Shown here: in pieces, positions 10,430-23,210 of the stretch | Layout of the letters: the number at the start of each line of letters is the position of its first letter | Position numbering within the stretch: the stretch's first letter is position 1 | Source: Annona cherimola | Lineage: Eukaryota > Streptophyta > Magnoliopsida > Magnoliales > Annonaceae | DNA length: 64,000 nucleotides | Reading direction: 5' to 3' | NCBI GenBank assembly: GCA_030490835.1 | Contig: CM059971.1 | Location: forward strand, 36,070,012-36,134,011 | The notes under the pieces: model-generated | What the model saw: the letters and a program-made list of their open reading frames with translations, nothing else | Database searches by the model: none | Told to the model about the DNA's origin: nothing | Position numbers and translations under genes: made by a program

Positions 10430-12780
10430 TTTGGATGAGAAAAACAATACTTTGACAAATATCATCATTACCAACTCAATTCAATTGAAATGAAACCTAA
10501 ACTTGGTTAAACTTTGGCTAAATTTTATCAAAATTTATGAAATCTTGGGGGTGATAAGTTTACTAGACCAAGAATGAACTCTATTACACAACTCACTGAA
10601 ATGGTAAAATATGAGCAAATTACCATTGGCTGCCAGCAAACGTAGAGAACTTTGTGCCGATTTGTGCAATCACCGTAGTCTTATTCAATTCATTACTGAA
10701 ATTATTATGTTAGTTTTGTCAAACCGCATCCTCCAATCATTATGTAGCAACATAAACATCAAACTCCTCAATAGGTATACCTATTATTGGAATGATATCC
10801 TGTATCCGATTACATTTTTCATATTAGGACAAGCAATTTGACCCAAACAGCCAAAATAGCATCTGTCCATATTCGTCATAACCATACAATAGATCAGATT
10901 TCATCCGACATCCACCTGCCCAATCACATTCAATTGTTGGGTCAAACCATGGGAAAAAAAATAGCCCAAACCTACTAAAACAGATCATATTCCCATAGGA
11001 GATTATACCTAAATAAGAACCACTGACAATGCAGTCAAAGATATCATGATCGGAGGTTCCATACTTTAAAATTTCATTGCAAATTGTTGATATGTAGCAA
11101 ACATGCGTCAGGCATTCCCCATTCTTAGGCATTTTGGATGTGCAAATTTTATTGATTTATTACAATGGTTGTATTTTCATTTATCTTATAAATTGGGAGA
11201 CTTTTGTAGCATTCTCCATTGTTATCCTAAATATATATTTATATGTGGTTCTAGAAAATGCAACAAACCTTAGTCCATGTTAATTAGACTGTGCTAGGCA
11301 TGAGGTTTAAATTAATTGGTTGAATTTGGAGATTTCACTATCATATATTAGATATAGTACTTAAAGAGCATGAAATTGCTCCTCTTGTTAGAAATAACTT
11401 AAAGGTTTTGAAATTCAGAATTTAAAACTATAATGCAAAATGTAAAAAATAAATTATTACCTTACACTCAATATTTATCAGCAATTCAATTTAATCACAG
11501 GTTTCGTGATCGCCTGCCAACATTAATGCAGCAGCAAACAAGCTTGGTAATTGAATTTTTCACACTCACTGATAGTCCTTACGGACATCCATTAACATGA
11601 ATAGAATGTTAGAATCAGATATTTGTGCATTAATATTTATATTCACGTAGTGATTTGGATTGCAAAACATTTTCGTTGTTTTAGATGTTTACAGTATATC
11701 AACAAAGCAAGTGGGTGCAGTTGGGGCCCAGCCCCATTCAGCAGTCGTAGATAAAACATAGTTTTGAAAACCATTAAAGAAGGGTACTTTAGAACAGTTA
11801 GTGATAGTGTTCACTATTCCCTTGAAATCTCTTTAAGTTTGTGATTCATACGCAATTCCCTCCACCAAAGTGACAAGTACACATTACTATCTAGTTTATA
11901 TGAAAACATGCTATTTTGGTTTTAGGGCCTTGAATTGGAATGCATTTCATAATGTGCCAATGCTGTAGTCAACTCTTATTCCATGCATGCTTGCAAACTA
12001 CATAGAACGATGACACTCAAACATCAAGATCATTTAAGCCTAATAAAGATCAAAATAAACATGAAACATATTTCATCCCAAAAATTCAACTAAGAAGAAA
12101 ACATTCAACGACCTGTGTTAATATGAAAAAAAAAACCGAAAACATCAAAATATCATATCTGGCATAGAAGAAATTAAGTAGAAGATAAACAAAAATGCCA
12201 AGCGTGTTGAGCAAGACCAAGTTCCACCAGAAAATGAGCATAGATGACTACTAAAAAAATTAACACAAATGGAAACAGAAGACATCTGTCATAAACAAAT
12301 TCCAATCAAAAACCAAGAAAAGAATTGTATTCATCAAAAGCAACAAAAACATCATTAAATATCACAGCAACAGACAGAAGATAGTACAATTAGTAAATAG
12401 CTTAATATTTGTTATGTCATATGAAAAAAAAGAATTTGTTTACTTAGAATCTAAACTAATAAGAAGCGAAACAGGTAGAACCATCAATTGAGCAAGCTTC
12501 TACATAACCACTCAACTATCATTTTAGATATGTTCACAATGGAGATAATATGGAACATTACATATCGTTAGAGATTACTAGGGATAAAGTTCTGAGCTTA
12601 GCTTGTTGAAGAAGGAATGGAAAGCTCACATGCTCAGCCTATTAACAACATATATGGGCAAATGCTCACCAAAAAGGAAAGGAAAAGTCAAAAATGAAAT
12701 CAATAATTGACTCGAAAGGGAACCATTTACTAAGTTCTGTTTTGCTGCCCAACAATCAACAATATATTAATCAAATAGAT
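10430..12780. other. AT-rich stretch, nothing recognised
   Basis: Scattered short open frames show no conserved motif. There are no LTR, TIR or RNA-gene signatures that I can see. The texture (A-rich runs such as 12120-12480) resembles intron or old intergenic sequence. Confidence 0.35.
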
Positions 12781-12784
12781 GATT

Positions 12785-13350
12785 TTCAGCAAGCAACAGA
12801 TAGACAACATAATAGGTTTCTTTCCACATTGGTTCCAGAAGAAAAAATGTTATATTTACTTTAAGTAGTGCTTCATATATCTAAGTAACAAGATCTTAGT
12901 AAACTAAGACAGAAAAAGAAATAAACAAGTCATCTTTGAATTAGTTACTTGAGACTAGCATGACTACTTTTGATATAATCCATGTGCAAAATATATGGAA
13001 CTTTAGAATCTTTCTCCATCCAAAATGAGTTTTTTGAAAACTAAAATTTCTATTTCTGGTGATTGTTTCATATTATTTTTTTTTTCAAACTTACCAAGAA
13101 CATGCACAATTTTTGCTTCCATGTAAGTGGATTAGCTAGAAAAATCTCATTGTTTGTTCATGTTGACCTTCGGTCATGCTCTATGTAAATCAAAGACTTT
13201 TATATCTTTCTGAACATCTCAAATTGCATGCTACAAGCTTGAACATTAAAACTAATGCAACTTGACAAATTTAAAACCCTATACATGGTTTTAATAATCC
13301 CTTTTCAAATGAGAACTTGAGTAATATACCAACTGTAAGATTTTTCGTAT
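12785..13350. repeat. Diverged duplicated block A, copy 2
   Basis: Second copy of the block at 7882-8520. It begins near AGCAACAGATAGACAACATA and includes TTGGTTCCAGAAGAAAAAA and TAAGTAACAAGATCT. After this copy the match to copy 1 stops, and unrelated sequence of about 3.3 kb intervenes before block B copy 2. Confidence 0.7.
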
Positions 13351-14275
13351 TGTAGTTCACAAAAGGAAAAGAATCAATATCATACTAAGCATTCTAACAA
13401 AGTCCGAAATCATTCATTTTGAAGTATTAAACAGAATACAAACCTTTCATTTCGCAGATTCTTGAAAGAAACACAAGATGAATACACAGTTAAGTGACTA
13501 AAAAAAATAAAATGCAGAAAGTAATATTTTCTATGGAAAACAACATGGAAAAGGCAGAGCATGCATATTTCAATTACAATACAAAATCTATCGCTCAAAA
13601 AATAAATAGGATAAAACAATTTTATTTTCAACTTGATACGGGCCTACTCTAACCCATATATAAATAAATAGGAAAAGATATAAAACTGGCTTTAATATGA
13701 ATTGAAACATACATTGTCAATATTATTTTTGAGTTTAAGCCATGAAAAACATATGTGATATGCACTACTATTTAGAGAGTATATCACATGCAGCAAAAAT
13801 AATAACACCACAACAACCAATGTTAGAAAATATGCTGTGAAATCACACATATAATCAATAGAAATGGACAACACAATAGAACTATTTGTGATAAATATTA
13901 ACGCTTCATCATTCATCATTCTTTGTTCGGACACATCAATGACTTATGTGAATTACAAATGGATCTGTCAAAAATAAGGTCACACATAATAATTCACAAA
14001 CCAAGAGAAAGAAGGAACTTAAACAGATTAAACTCCATCTTAACAAAGCTAAGAGTCTCAACATTGAATGGCATTGACCAGAAGCTAAGAAAATTTAGTG
14101 ACCTTCCACATGGAAAGAAATAAAATTTACACTAAGGCTGGCCATACAAGATTAGTGCACCAACTAACATAAAGTTTGCATGAGAACATAGTGCACTAAC
14201 TAACAACTAATGTTAGCCTTGTAAACTGAACAATTTCATTTGGCTTTCTTAAAACACATCATTTGAGTGGTCACA
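13351..14275. other. AT-rich stretch, nothing recognised
   Basis: Only short frames without motifs. It lies between the second copies of blocks A and C. Confidence 0.3.
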
Positions 14276-14280
14276 TCATT

Positions 14281-14530
14281 CGTCGAGTGTTCATAATCAT
14301 GTGACTACCATTTTTATTTGGAAAAGTCTACATTATGGACAATGACCAGAACTATTAAGTAAGAAATTTTGAAGGACCAACCTACTAGAAAGTTGAAGAT
14401 AAAGTTACACTATTATTGTAGAAACACATGTTTCTTGCCATCCAATGCCCAATTTCGAGGAATAATATGATTTAATAACAAGTAAGCATTAAACAAGTTA
14501 AATATTCTTTATGAAAGTTGTGTGAAATGT
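14281..14530. repeat. Diverged duplicated block C, copy 2
   Basis: Second copy of 10130-10425. The landmarks listed there are present with few substitutions; a stretch of about 20 bases found in copy 1 (around 10230) is missing here. Its position between blocks A and B, rather than after B as in copy 1, shows a rearrangement. Confidence 0.8.
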
Positions 14531-14539
14531 TAAATTGGA

Positions 14540-16640
14540 AAAAATTCAATGGTTTGCAAAATTCACCTTTCATAGCATTGAAAGTGCACTTTCAAGTTGA
14601 ATTTTTTGTTGTTTTGAGTCTTGAAACATAGCTAAATGAAGTCTACATAATGTAGAAATTGGCACAAAGTAAGATGTATATATATACTTTAAGATGAAGA
14701 AGATAGTTTGTCAAAATAGAAATAGTATACCATTGAAAAATGCATCTAAACAGGGCTGCCTATTAAAAGCCAACAGAAATTTCAGCAGTGTGTTTGAACT
14801 ATTTAATGAACTCAAAAAATTATAAAACTTTGCATAATCAAAGTACCATATATAGTTAAGAACTGCTACAAATTTCAAAGCAATCTAAATTGGTAAAAAA
14901 TTTTCAAACAAGCATGTCAAGATAGGTCTCAAAACTAGGTCAAATCTATGTACAAACTAAACTTTAAACTTCTGAACCATTTTTATACATTGTTTTCAGA
15001 GTATATGAATTATAATATCTAGAAAAGTATATAGGATGATTTCCCAAAGTTTTCAGTCATTTGGAACTTGTTTATGAAAATTTGATTTTCAACTAAAAAT
15101 TACATTTATAGAAGGTAAATGGAATTTTCGATAAAATCACTATGGAATGATACAAAAATGAGGAGAGCAAATGGAATTATGCATATAGAGATGTTTAAGA
15201 TGACTTTTTAGAAGTTCTAATTGATGCATTACAATTTGGATAGAAACTCAATAGTTGGAGTTATAGGACTGAAGGGACTATAAGTTATTTTAACTTCAGC
15301 TTGCAATATGAAAATAGTAAAGTACAAAACATGAAAATAAAAACTTCAGTTCCTATCATCAGTATAAGACAGCTGATCACCCCTTGTTGTGCACATTATC
15401 TTCTCAACTCTTACGATCGCTTATTACATCAAACATCATCAATAAGTAGAACATCTTTCTTGTAGCAATGGGCCATTGCTGGTTTTGTGATTTCGAATAG
15501 CATTGCAAATATTCTCCTACACCATAAGCATGAATAATATTCAAAAAGAAAGGGAAAGAAAAATCCTATAACAGTAGTCAACTCATAACAGATAAAGGTA
15601 TGAGTATTTTGTATTAAAAATTCCTCGGTGCAACTTTCCATATAGAGGTCCTCCAAGAGGAAACAAATAACTTATCCTTATAAAATTAAACAGATAAACA
15701 CGTGATTTACAATGTTTATTCGGTGCATTTATAAGTTAAAAATGAAAGATCCAACAACATGCTTCAATTAAAATTTGCAACCATCTTTCATCCCCAAGTA
15801 AGAAATTATCACAGTTAAGTAAAAAAGCTTCACAAATTGTTAGCACGACACCTACAAAAACATCAAACATCGTCAATCTCAGAAAAGTTCTTTTCATCTC
15901 AACTTATAGGTGACACTCAATTGGCATCCTAATAGTCCAGTTATTGAAGGCAATTACAATGGTAATTAGATGACAGTCATATTTGTGGTTAAGAACATCA
16001 AATAAGAATAAAATATTTCTAGAAATTTTTTTAAAATATAAACAGATTAACCAAATTGGTTAAAATCCAATGATACTCTCCATTGCTTAGCAGTGTCAAA
16101 TAAACTAAACAAATTCGAGCAAAAATGAGTGTATGGCTTAGTTCAATTCATCTTCAACTTGTACTTGTTTTAATCTTTATCATCCAGAATTCTAACAAAG
16201 AAGAAGGTTGTTAAGTGGCAAGAGAAAAAAAAGGCTTTGTTCATTTCCAAACTATTAGAATTGCCTTTAATGTTGTTTAAAAGAACCAGTTGACATTTCT
16301 CTAGTAGGCTTGGCTTTGTAGTACTACTAATTACATTTAGAAATTCCTGGAGGCATTTACAAAATTGCATCTTCTTGTACCAGACCCCTAGTTGTGGCAG
16401 GTATGGCTCTGTCAAGGTAAGTCTCTAATAGAAAAAGGAATATAAACAAACAACATAATTTCATCTGATTATTTCTAACAGATGAAAGAATATTGACTAT
16501 CAAGAAGAAACATTGTTTTGTTCAAGAAAAGAAATTACTGGACCATTCTAGGAATATGGGGAGGATTGGTTATCACATGAAGCACCTATTAACTAGAACT
16601 GACATGTCAAGAAGGGAATTTATATCCCCTACCATTCCAT
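14540..16640. other. AT-rich stretch, nothing recognised
   Basis: No conserved open frame, no LTR or TIR signature. It has the texture of intron or decayed repeat. Confidence 0.3.
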
Positions 16641-16649
16641 GATGTCATA

Positions 16650-17260
16650 ATTTGATTACAGATTCAAGTTAAGTTGCTTAATTGTGCAAAAGAGAAGGGT
16701 TTAGGCACCCTTTGCACCCCAAAATGGATTCCCGAAAGTGTTGGTTGCATTTCCTTTCATTTAGGTGGATTTTGATTGCACTTTGGTTGGTTTAAACAAT
16801 TTCTAATGTGGCTATGATCTGTACAGAAAAGTGCATTTTCATTTCAACAAATTGTACGAGTTCCATCTTCATATATGAACACATATGTCATCACAAGGAA
16901 AAACTCTGTTTCAACAATTAGCATACAAGTTTCATGTCCGTTTATACATGTGAGAATATATAATTTTATAAGGAAAATCCAATTTCAACTAAACCTGTAC
17001 AAAATTCAGCAATCCACCATACAATCTCCTTTTAATAGAATTTCTTCTATACACATAAGTGAAATCACATATACCATACCTGCCATTTCATTCTCCAAAG
17101 TCGAAATTTCAACATTTCAATGATTGAGTCATATAAAATGACTACAAGTTTTCGAACCTTCAATTTGAAAATTCCAAACTATCACCATCATGCATAATTC
17201 ACCACGTTTTTGCTGCAATGGACTCACACATTCACACATCCTCTTCTCCAAGTGAATCAA
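16650..17260. repeat. Diverged duplicated block B, copy 2
   Basis: Second copy of 8530-9200. Shared runs include AGAAGGGTTTAGG, TTTGGTTGGT, CATTTCAACAA and GCTGCAATGG-like sequence. An 82-codon open frame inside (16875-17123) is not preserved in copy 1, so it is unlikely to be coding. Confidence 0.65.
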
Positions 17261-17269
17261 ACCAATATA

Positions 17270-19565
17270 GACTCATAGACACAAACTAATAAATTAAAAG
17301 GTATTCTTTTCAATATGCAAAGAAAGGAGCTGCAATTCTTAATAATTGAACTGATAATTTTGATACACAATAGCACAACACATTTATGTTGTTAACAGAT
17401 CTAAACATAAATTCAGACAAAACCATAATGAGTCTAGTTCCAAATCAGCCTTGTAGAAGTTCATGGAGGTAACCAGATAACAGATCTCAAACAAATAAAG
17501 AAAATTATGCTTGTTTTTTTCAAGATCAATGAAGAGAATCTTATTGCACACAGATTTGTTAAAACCAAAAACTACGTTTTGCAAAGCCACATGATTCTCC
17601 AACAATTGTAAAATAAATAAGTTCATACTCAGGTTGGTGATATGTAGTAAGTTTTTCTCATTTCATGCTTGAAGACATATGAGCGAAACAGAAAGCAAGT
17701 TATTCACATTCATACAAAAACGTGGGAATCAAACAAACTAAGAACATTCTTGAAGTTGAATAGAACAACCATGATGCCAAACAGAAATCATTTGAGAAAA
17801 CAAAACGGGTTGTACAGGAACTGATTTAATCAAAACAAAACTAGACTCTATAATCATTCTAAACTGAAAATAGGAAAACTGAAATCTTGAGCCAAAGACA
17901 AAGCTAAAAATTCATGGAGAAAGCACTTATGAGAGAACCAAACAGACGAAGCAGTATTTACATAACATAAGCAAGGCTGCAAGGAATCGAGATTACCATC
18001 TCTCTCAAACCAAAACTTTCAAGACCGCTGACAAACCAAACATAACAGGGAAAATGAAAATCTAAGATGAACAGAGAGATCTCCAATGTTTTATTATAAA
18101 TGAAAACTGATCTAATACATATATAAAAATGAAAGCAAGGAATGAAACTTCCAGGCTACAAAATCTAAAGTGGGTATAAAATGGAATGGAAGTCATTCCA
18201 AAGAATACAAAGTTACCTAAAAAAATAGTAAAATGGGATTAAAAGCCAACCAAATAGATATTTTAATCAAAAGCAAACCATAATCTGCATAGCATTTTCA
18301 AGCAAGGTGGGTGGAAGAACACAATATGTATAGATTAACAGTGAAACATACTACTAAAGCTAGAACCCACATCCAATTTCTAGATTTATATATAAAAAAA
18401 AGCCAAGCATGTACAGCTAGAATCTGCCAATTTTGGCGAAACAAGAGGCGTGATCAATCTATTGTTATCAAAGCAGGAATCAACAACAATAAATGTCTTG
18501 TATACTTTTATGATCTGACAAACTAAGGATGGAATCATCATGCTGAGGTCAACCATATTCCAGTTACCAATGAACACATCCATCAAAGAAAGTAAATTAT
18601 CCTCAATTCCAATCAAGATGGAATCTTTGACGTAATGACCGCTATCAAGTTCAAATTAGGCACAGTTGCTAGAAATTCTGACCTACTTGAAACAAAATAA
18701 TGAAATTGACAAAACAAAAAGCAAACTGCCTGATCATTTTAATGCATGATATTTCGAAAATATTTTGTGGAATCCTAACCTCACAATGGATAGATACCAA
18801 CCATGATAAATTTAGAAGTCCATAAAGAAATTATATAAATTCAATTCAAATAACTTCAGGACATAATCAAACGATCATCTGCAATTACCTGCTCCTTTCA
18901 GATAGACTTGTCTCAAGCAATATATATCTTCAATCCAACTGCTGTACGGTCATCACAAAGCATACTATAATTTTCGATCTGCAAAAACCCCACTGCCTTT
19001 GCCAAAATATCAGAACTACTCTCAAATGGACTATGACTTTAGCAACATCAATCATTCCCCCTCACACCAGCAAACTACAGAATAAAGACAATAACACAGA
19101 TTCGAATTCAGAATCAAAAGCCACCCAAGATAAGAATTCAAGAACCTCAAATGAACAACCATTCAGATCATTCAAAATCCAAGGCTACAATGGCAGAAAG
19201 AAAATGGTACCAAAATCCATCTTGTGTTTACAAAAGATAGATGACTAATCATCTACAATCGAATGACTCAATCTTGCACACAAGACGAATGACTCATCTG
19301 TCTATTCAAAATGCAAGCAAATTCGGTCAAAAATCCAAACCCAAACGACCCACGGTCAAATCCAGTATAACTAGAACGCACCTTAGATTAGAAATCAAGA
19401 TCCGACAAATAACAACTGTTGAGATCATTTGAAAGCAAAGCCCGCCACCAGACAAAGAAAATGGAGAGTTCTAGAGCCCAAGATCCACTCTTGTAGTAAA
19501 AACTGGAGAGAAGCCATAGGATGAATAATTAATCTAATCTCACATGCTGCAAAGAACAAAAAGGA
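17270..19565. other. AT-rich stretch, nothing recognised
   Basis: Short frames only (for example plus 19033-19248), with low-complexity composition and no family motif. It ends at the GC-rich block. Confidence 0.3.
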
Positions 19566-19569
19566 GTAG

Positions 19570-20110
19570 GAGGATATACTGATCGAATGTCTGGTTTTGG
19601 GAGAGAGGGAGAGAGAGGTCGAAATGGGAGAACCGGTGAGAGGAGGGAGAGAAGAGAGACGAATAGGAAGGGAGGGAGCAGCGGCAGTGAGGAACAGGAG
19701 GGACGAGTCACGGAGGAGGGAGAGAAGAGAGATGAAGAGGAAAGAGAGGGAGTAGCGATGGCATTTTCGGCCTCACCTTCGTCGACAGCAAGATTCGACG
19801 CCCTTCCTAGGTTCTCCTCTTCTCCGGCGACAGTGCGATGGCGACAGAGACGAAGGAGATAGTCGGCGCTTCTTCCTTTCCACAAATTCCTCTTCTGCAA
19901 TCTCCCCTTCCGATCTCCCCTTGCGATTTCACACAATCGTTTTCTATCATCGATTTCAGCAATTCCTCTTCTACGGGGCCCCCTCGCGACCTCTCCTTCT
20001 CTCCGGCGACGACGACGGCGACTGGGGAAGCTCTCTCCTGTCGATGCACTTCTCCTGCAAGTCCTCTCCCTCCTGTCGACGAAAGCCCCTTACAGGGAAG
20101 CTATTCTGCC
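19570..20110. other. GC-rich, CpG-rich block with purine and pyrimidine tracts
   Basis: Base composition changes abruptly from AT-rich to GC-rich with many CG dinucleotides. Its left half is almost purely GA-rich on the plus strand, so CT-rich on the minus strand; its right half is CT-rich on the plus strand. Plant 5' leaders are often CT-rich, so this could be a promoter and first-exon region, or part of a transposon end. The overlapping open frames on both strands (up to 144 codons) have no recognisable domain and lean on low complexity, so I do not call a gene. Confidence 0.4.
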
Positions 20111-20620
20111 GTCCACCTTTCCTACACGCAAGTATACACGCAAAAGGAATTTTCGTCTTCCATTTTTACCCTAGCGAATCTCAACCATCCATCTGAAATC
20201 GACGGAAGATGTGGCATTTGCACATTAAGCAAACGTGAAAACGTTTGCAGTGAAACCGGACTCTTTGAGTAATACCCTGTGTTCGGGGTGCTACATGTTG
20301 CACTTGTATCGTCATACCTAATTGAAATATCCTTGTTCTCTAGTCCATAATCTTTTAATTTTTGTTTTATTCATAACAATTGCGCAGAATAACTTTCTAT
20401 ATATTAGCTTCGTTTGTACTTTTTCTATTTACTTTGTAACAAGCAAAATCTGCATCTAAGTATCCTATTAAATCAAAAGTTTTTTTTTTGAAGAATCTAT
20501 TAAATCAAAAGTTGAACCTCTTAGATATCATAATCCTAAGTTTGTTGTGTTAACTAAATATTTTTTTTATGAAGTGTCAACCAAATATTTAAATATTCTT
20601 TTAATTGCTTGCATGTGAGA

Positions 20621-21731
20621 TTATTTAGGATTAGAATGAAATATAGAGCACATGCAAACACTAAACAAAATATTTAGTCTAGAAGTAGTTAAGTACAATA
20701 ACGAGCCAATCATGCTTTTATATAAACATTGGTTTATTGGTATACCTTCTTCATCTTTATCCAATTTGATTAACGAACTTATTAATGTAGTTGCTCCTTT
20801 GCAGTTTTGCAATCCAAACTTCTTGAGTATTTCTATGATGTACTTGGATTGACAAATAAAAATGTCTTCATTGAGTTACTTGATTTGCAATCTAAAAATG
20901 AAGTTGAGTTCCCAACATACTCATCTCAATTTCATTCTACACTAAGTTGAAAATTCTTCGCACAAATATTCATTAATAGCACAAAAGACAATATTATCAA
21001 CATAAATTTGAACAATTAGAACATCCCGATTTTCACTCTTAGTGAATAAAGTGGTTTTACTTCTCTTCTTTTAAAGTCATGATTAATAAAAAACTTGCTA
21101 AGTCTTTCATACTAAGCTCTCAGAGTTTGTTTTAGTCCATATAATGTTTTGGTTAGCTTATATACATAGTTGGATTGATCATTCTCCTCAAACCCCAAAG
21201 GTTTTCAACATATACATCTTTATTAAGATATCCATTCAAGGATGCACTTTCGAAAATCATTTGAAAATGTTTGAAACCTATATGAGATGCAAAAGAAAGT
21301 AATATATGTATAACTTCTAATCTATCGACATAAATGTACTTTATTTCTTACAAAAAGCCCATTTTTGTCTAATTGTTTTAAACACCATTTTGTTCCAATA
21401 ATCAAATGATTCTTGGGTCTAAGAATTAACTCTCATACTTTGTTTCTTTCAAATTAATTTAGCTTTCTTACATTGCTATTACCTAATTTTCATCATTAAG
21501 AACTTGATCAATTGTGTTAAGCTCAATCTTTGAGACAAATGCAAAAGGCCTACGTATGTTTTTCCTTGAGATTCTTATTTTTATACTGTCATATAAGTTC
21601 TTGATAACTTGTTCAATTGGTTGATCATACCTAAATTGGAGATTTATAGGAGGTTTGTAGAGAGTATTGCTTTCACTTTTCTCTTGATTTGATTTGTATT
21701 CATTCTCGATTTGCTTGAGCTTTTCTCTCAC
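20621..21731 (-). pseudogene. Copia reverse transcriptase remnant
   Basis: The RT start is at 21731-21483 (Phe-Ala-Phe-Val-Ser-Lys-Ile-Glu, then a Leu-Asn-Asp-Glu ending that precedes the family's Trp-Ile). The palm motif, Tyr-Val-Asp-Asp in the family, reads Tyr-Val-Asp-Asn at 21005-20994. Downstream at 20812-20621 the classical Lys-Ser-Met-Ile-Gly-Ser-Leu-Leu-Tyr-Leu-Thr stretch is preserved. Several stops and frameshifts separate these pieces. Confidence 0.78.
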
Positions 21732-21753
21732 CTTTCTTTTTTATTTGTAGCTT

Positions 21754-22600
21754 CTAAAAATTCTTTATTAAGTTTTCTACATCACTAAGCTTGTCTTGCA
21801 TCTTTGTAGTTGGGTTAAACTCGTTAAAGATAACATTTATAGATTCGTCTAAAACTTGAGTCTTTTTGTTGAAAACTCTATATACTTTGCTATTGGAAGA
21901 GTAATAAAAGAAACTAGTTTCATCACTTTTTACAGCAAATTTTCTAATGTTATCTTTTCCATAGTTCAATACATAACAAGTGCAATCAAAGAATGAAAAT
22001 ATGAAATATTTGGTTTCTAAATTTTCAAAATTCATATGAGTCTTCTTCGATATTGCTTTTTTTGTAACATGCTAGAGCATATGACAAGAGGAGCTAACAG
22101 CCTCACCCCAAAATTTCTTGGATAGTTGACTTTCATTTAGTATAATCCTAGTCATCTCTTGTATGATTTTGTTCTTTCTTTATAGTGAAGTTATTGGTGT
22201 AGAAAATGTGTAGTGTGAGCCTTTCATATTGCAAAATTCAACAAATTGTTTATTTTTCAAATGTACCTTTATGATCACTTCTAATTAATATAATTAAAGA
22301 TCTTTCATTTTTCACTAATTTTGAAAAGCCAAGGTGGATAGAGAAAGTATCATCTTTACTAACTAAAAGTATTATCTAAGTAAACCTTGAATAGTCATCA
22401 ACAAAAAAAAATACCGTTTTACTCCAAAGCTTAACATATTGAATGGTTTATAAAGAACCATGTATAATAATTTAAGTGGTCTTGAAGTAAAATCTTCATT
22501 TTTTGATGAAAATGTTATTTTTAATTGTTTGGACATTTGGCGCCACTTGCATATCTTGTCTTTGTAATATTTGAGTTTTGGTGATTCTTCAACCAAACTC
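21754..22600 (-). pseudogene. Copia integrase and integrase-RT linker remnant
   Basis: At 22596-22372 the frame has Cys-Lys-Trp-x2-Met-Ser-Lys-Gln, Phe-x-Ser-Lys-Asn-Glu and a Ser-Arg-Pro-Leu-Lys-Leu-Leu-Tyr-Met run, corresponding to the start of the copia integrase core (family: Arg-Pro-Leu-Glu-Leu-Leu-His-x-Asp). At 22035-21754 the linker is clear: Lys-Phe-Ala-Val-Lys-Ser-Asp-Glu, Tyr-Tyr-Ser-Ser-Asn-Ser-Lys-Val-Tyr-Arg-Val and Val-Leu-Asp-Glu-Ser-Ile-Asn-Val. The first catalytic Asp position reads Met in this copy. Confidence 0.7.
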
Positions 22601-22834
22601 TTTTTTCACTAGGTCCTTATATTTGATATATTTATATGTCGAGTCTCTTATGTCATACCAATGGATTATTATCAACTACTAATAGAAATTTTCTACTTAA
22701 ATCATCAAGGAAAACTAATTATATATTTTCATATCTTTTGCCATTAAATAACACATATTTTTCATCCAATAAATTGTATAAAGAAGATTCAAATATAACT
22801 TTGAATCCTTTATCACACAATTGGCTAATACTCA

Positions 22835-23103
22835 TTAAATTATGTTTGAATTTTTAACAAATAGAACTTCTTCTATGCATGCATTTGCTAAACTATAAAC
22901 GTCTTTGTTATCACATATCTTACCCTTCTTATTATTATCAAATGCAACTTTTCCATCATTGTACGACCTAAGTTCATTGAAGTGTGCCTTGTGTCCTGCC
23001 ATATGTATTGAGCAAATGTTATCCATAAACCATGTGTTGCTTGTTTTAGCTTTAAGATATACCTACAAAATAAATTAATTTTGTTTATCTCTTTGCTACC
23101 CAT
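22835..23103 (-). pseudogene. Copia gag-protease boundary remnant
   Basis: The usual copia protease start (Trp-x-Leu-Asp-Ser-Gly-Cys-Ser-x-His-Met) survives here as Trp-Ile-Thr/Asp-Asn-Ile-Cys-Ser-Ile-His-Met-Ala-Gly-His, split over two frames. It is followed by Tyr-Asn-Asp-Gly-Lys-Val-Ala-Phe and a Gly-Lys-Ile stretch that also fit the family. The catalytic Asp-Ser-Gly reads Asp-Asn-Ile, so the enzyme is dead even apart from the frameshifts. Confidence 0.65.
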
Positions 23104-23210
23104 CTTTTGGGTCCAAATGAGTTAGTATAAGAGTTCAATGTTATTTGTTTTTTCCTAGAAAGCGCATATCTTAGATTTATTGGCATTCACACTAATTTTG
23201 TTTCTTTTGT
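23104..23210. other. Spacer between copia remnant and repeat R1
   Basis: About 100 AT-rich bases. I looked here for the usual copia primer-binding site (initiator tRNA-Met) on the minus strand and did not see it. Confidence 0.3.

Larger units (their letters stand above)
20340..23103 (-). mobile_element. Decayed Ty1/copia retrotransposon, truncated at its 3' side
   Basis: Reading the minus strand from 23103 to 20340 gives Ty1/copia domains in order: protease-region motif, integrase, integrase-RT linker, reverse transcriptase, start of RNase H. Frames are broken many times. RNase H stops soon after its Asp-Ala-Asp motif near 20440, and no left LTR was found, so the 3' end is missing. The repeat to the right (23211 onward) could be its 5' LTR but I could not find a primer-binding site to prove it. 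Confidence 0.8.

Noticed and set aside
19529..20272. Several overlapping open frames of 80-144 codons on both strands
   Set aside because: They come from GC-rich, low-complexity sequence with few stops. None shows a domain or a preferred frame.
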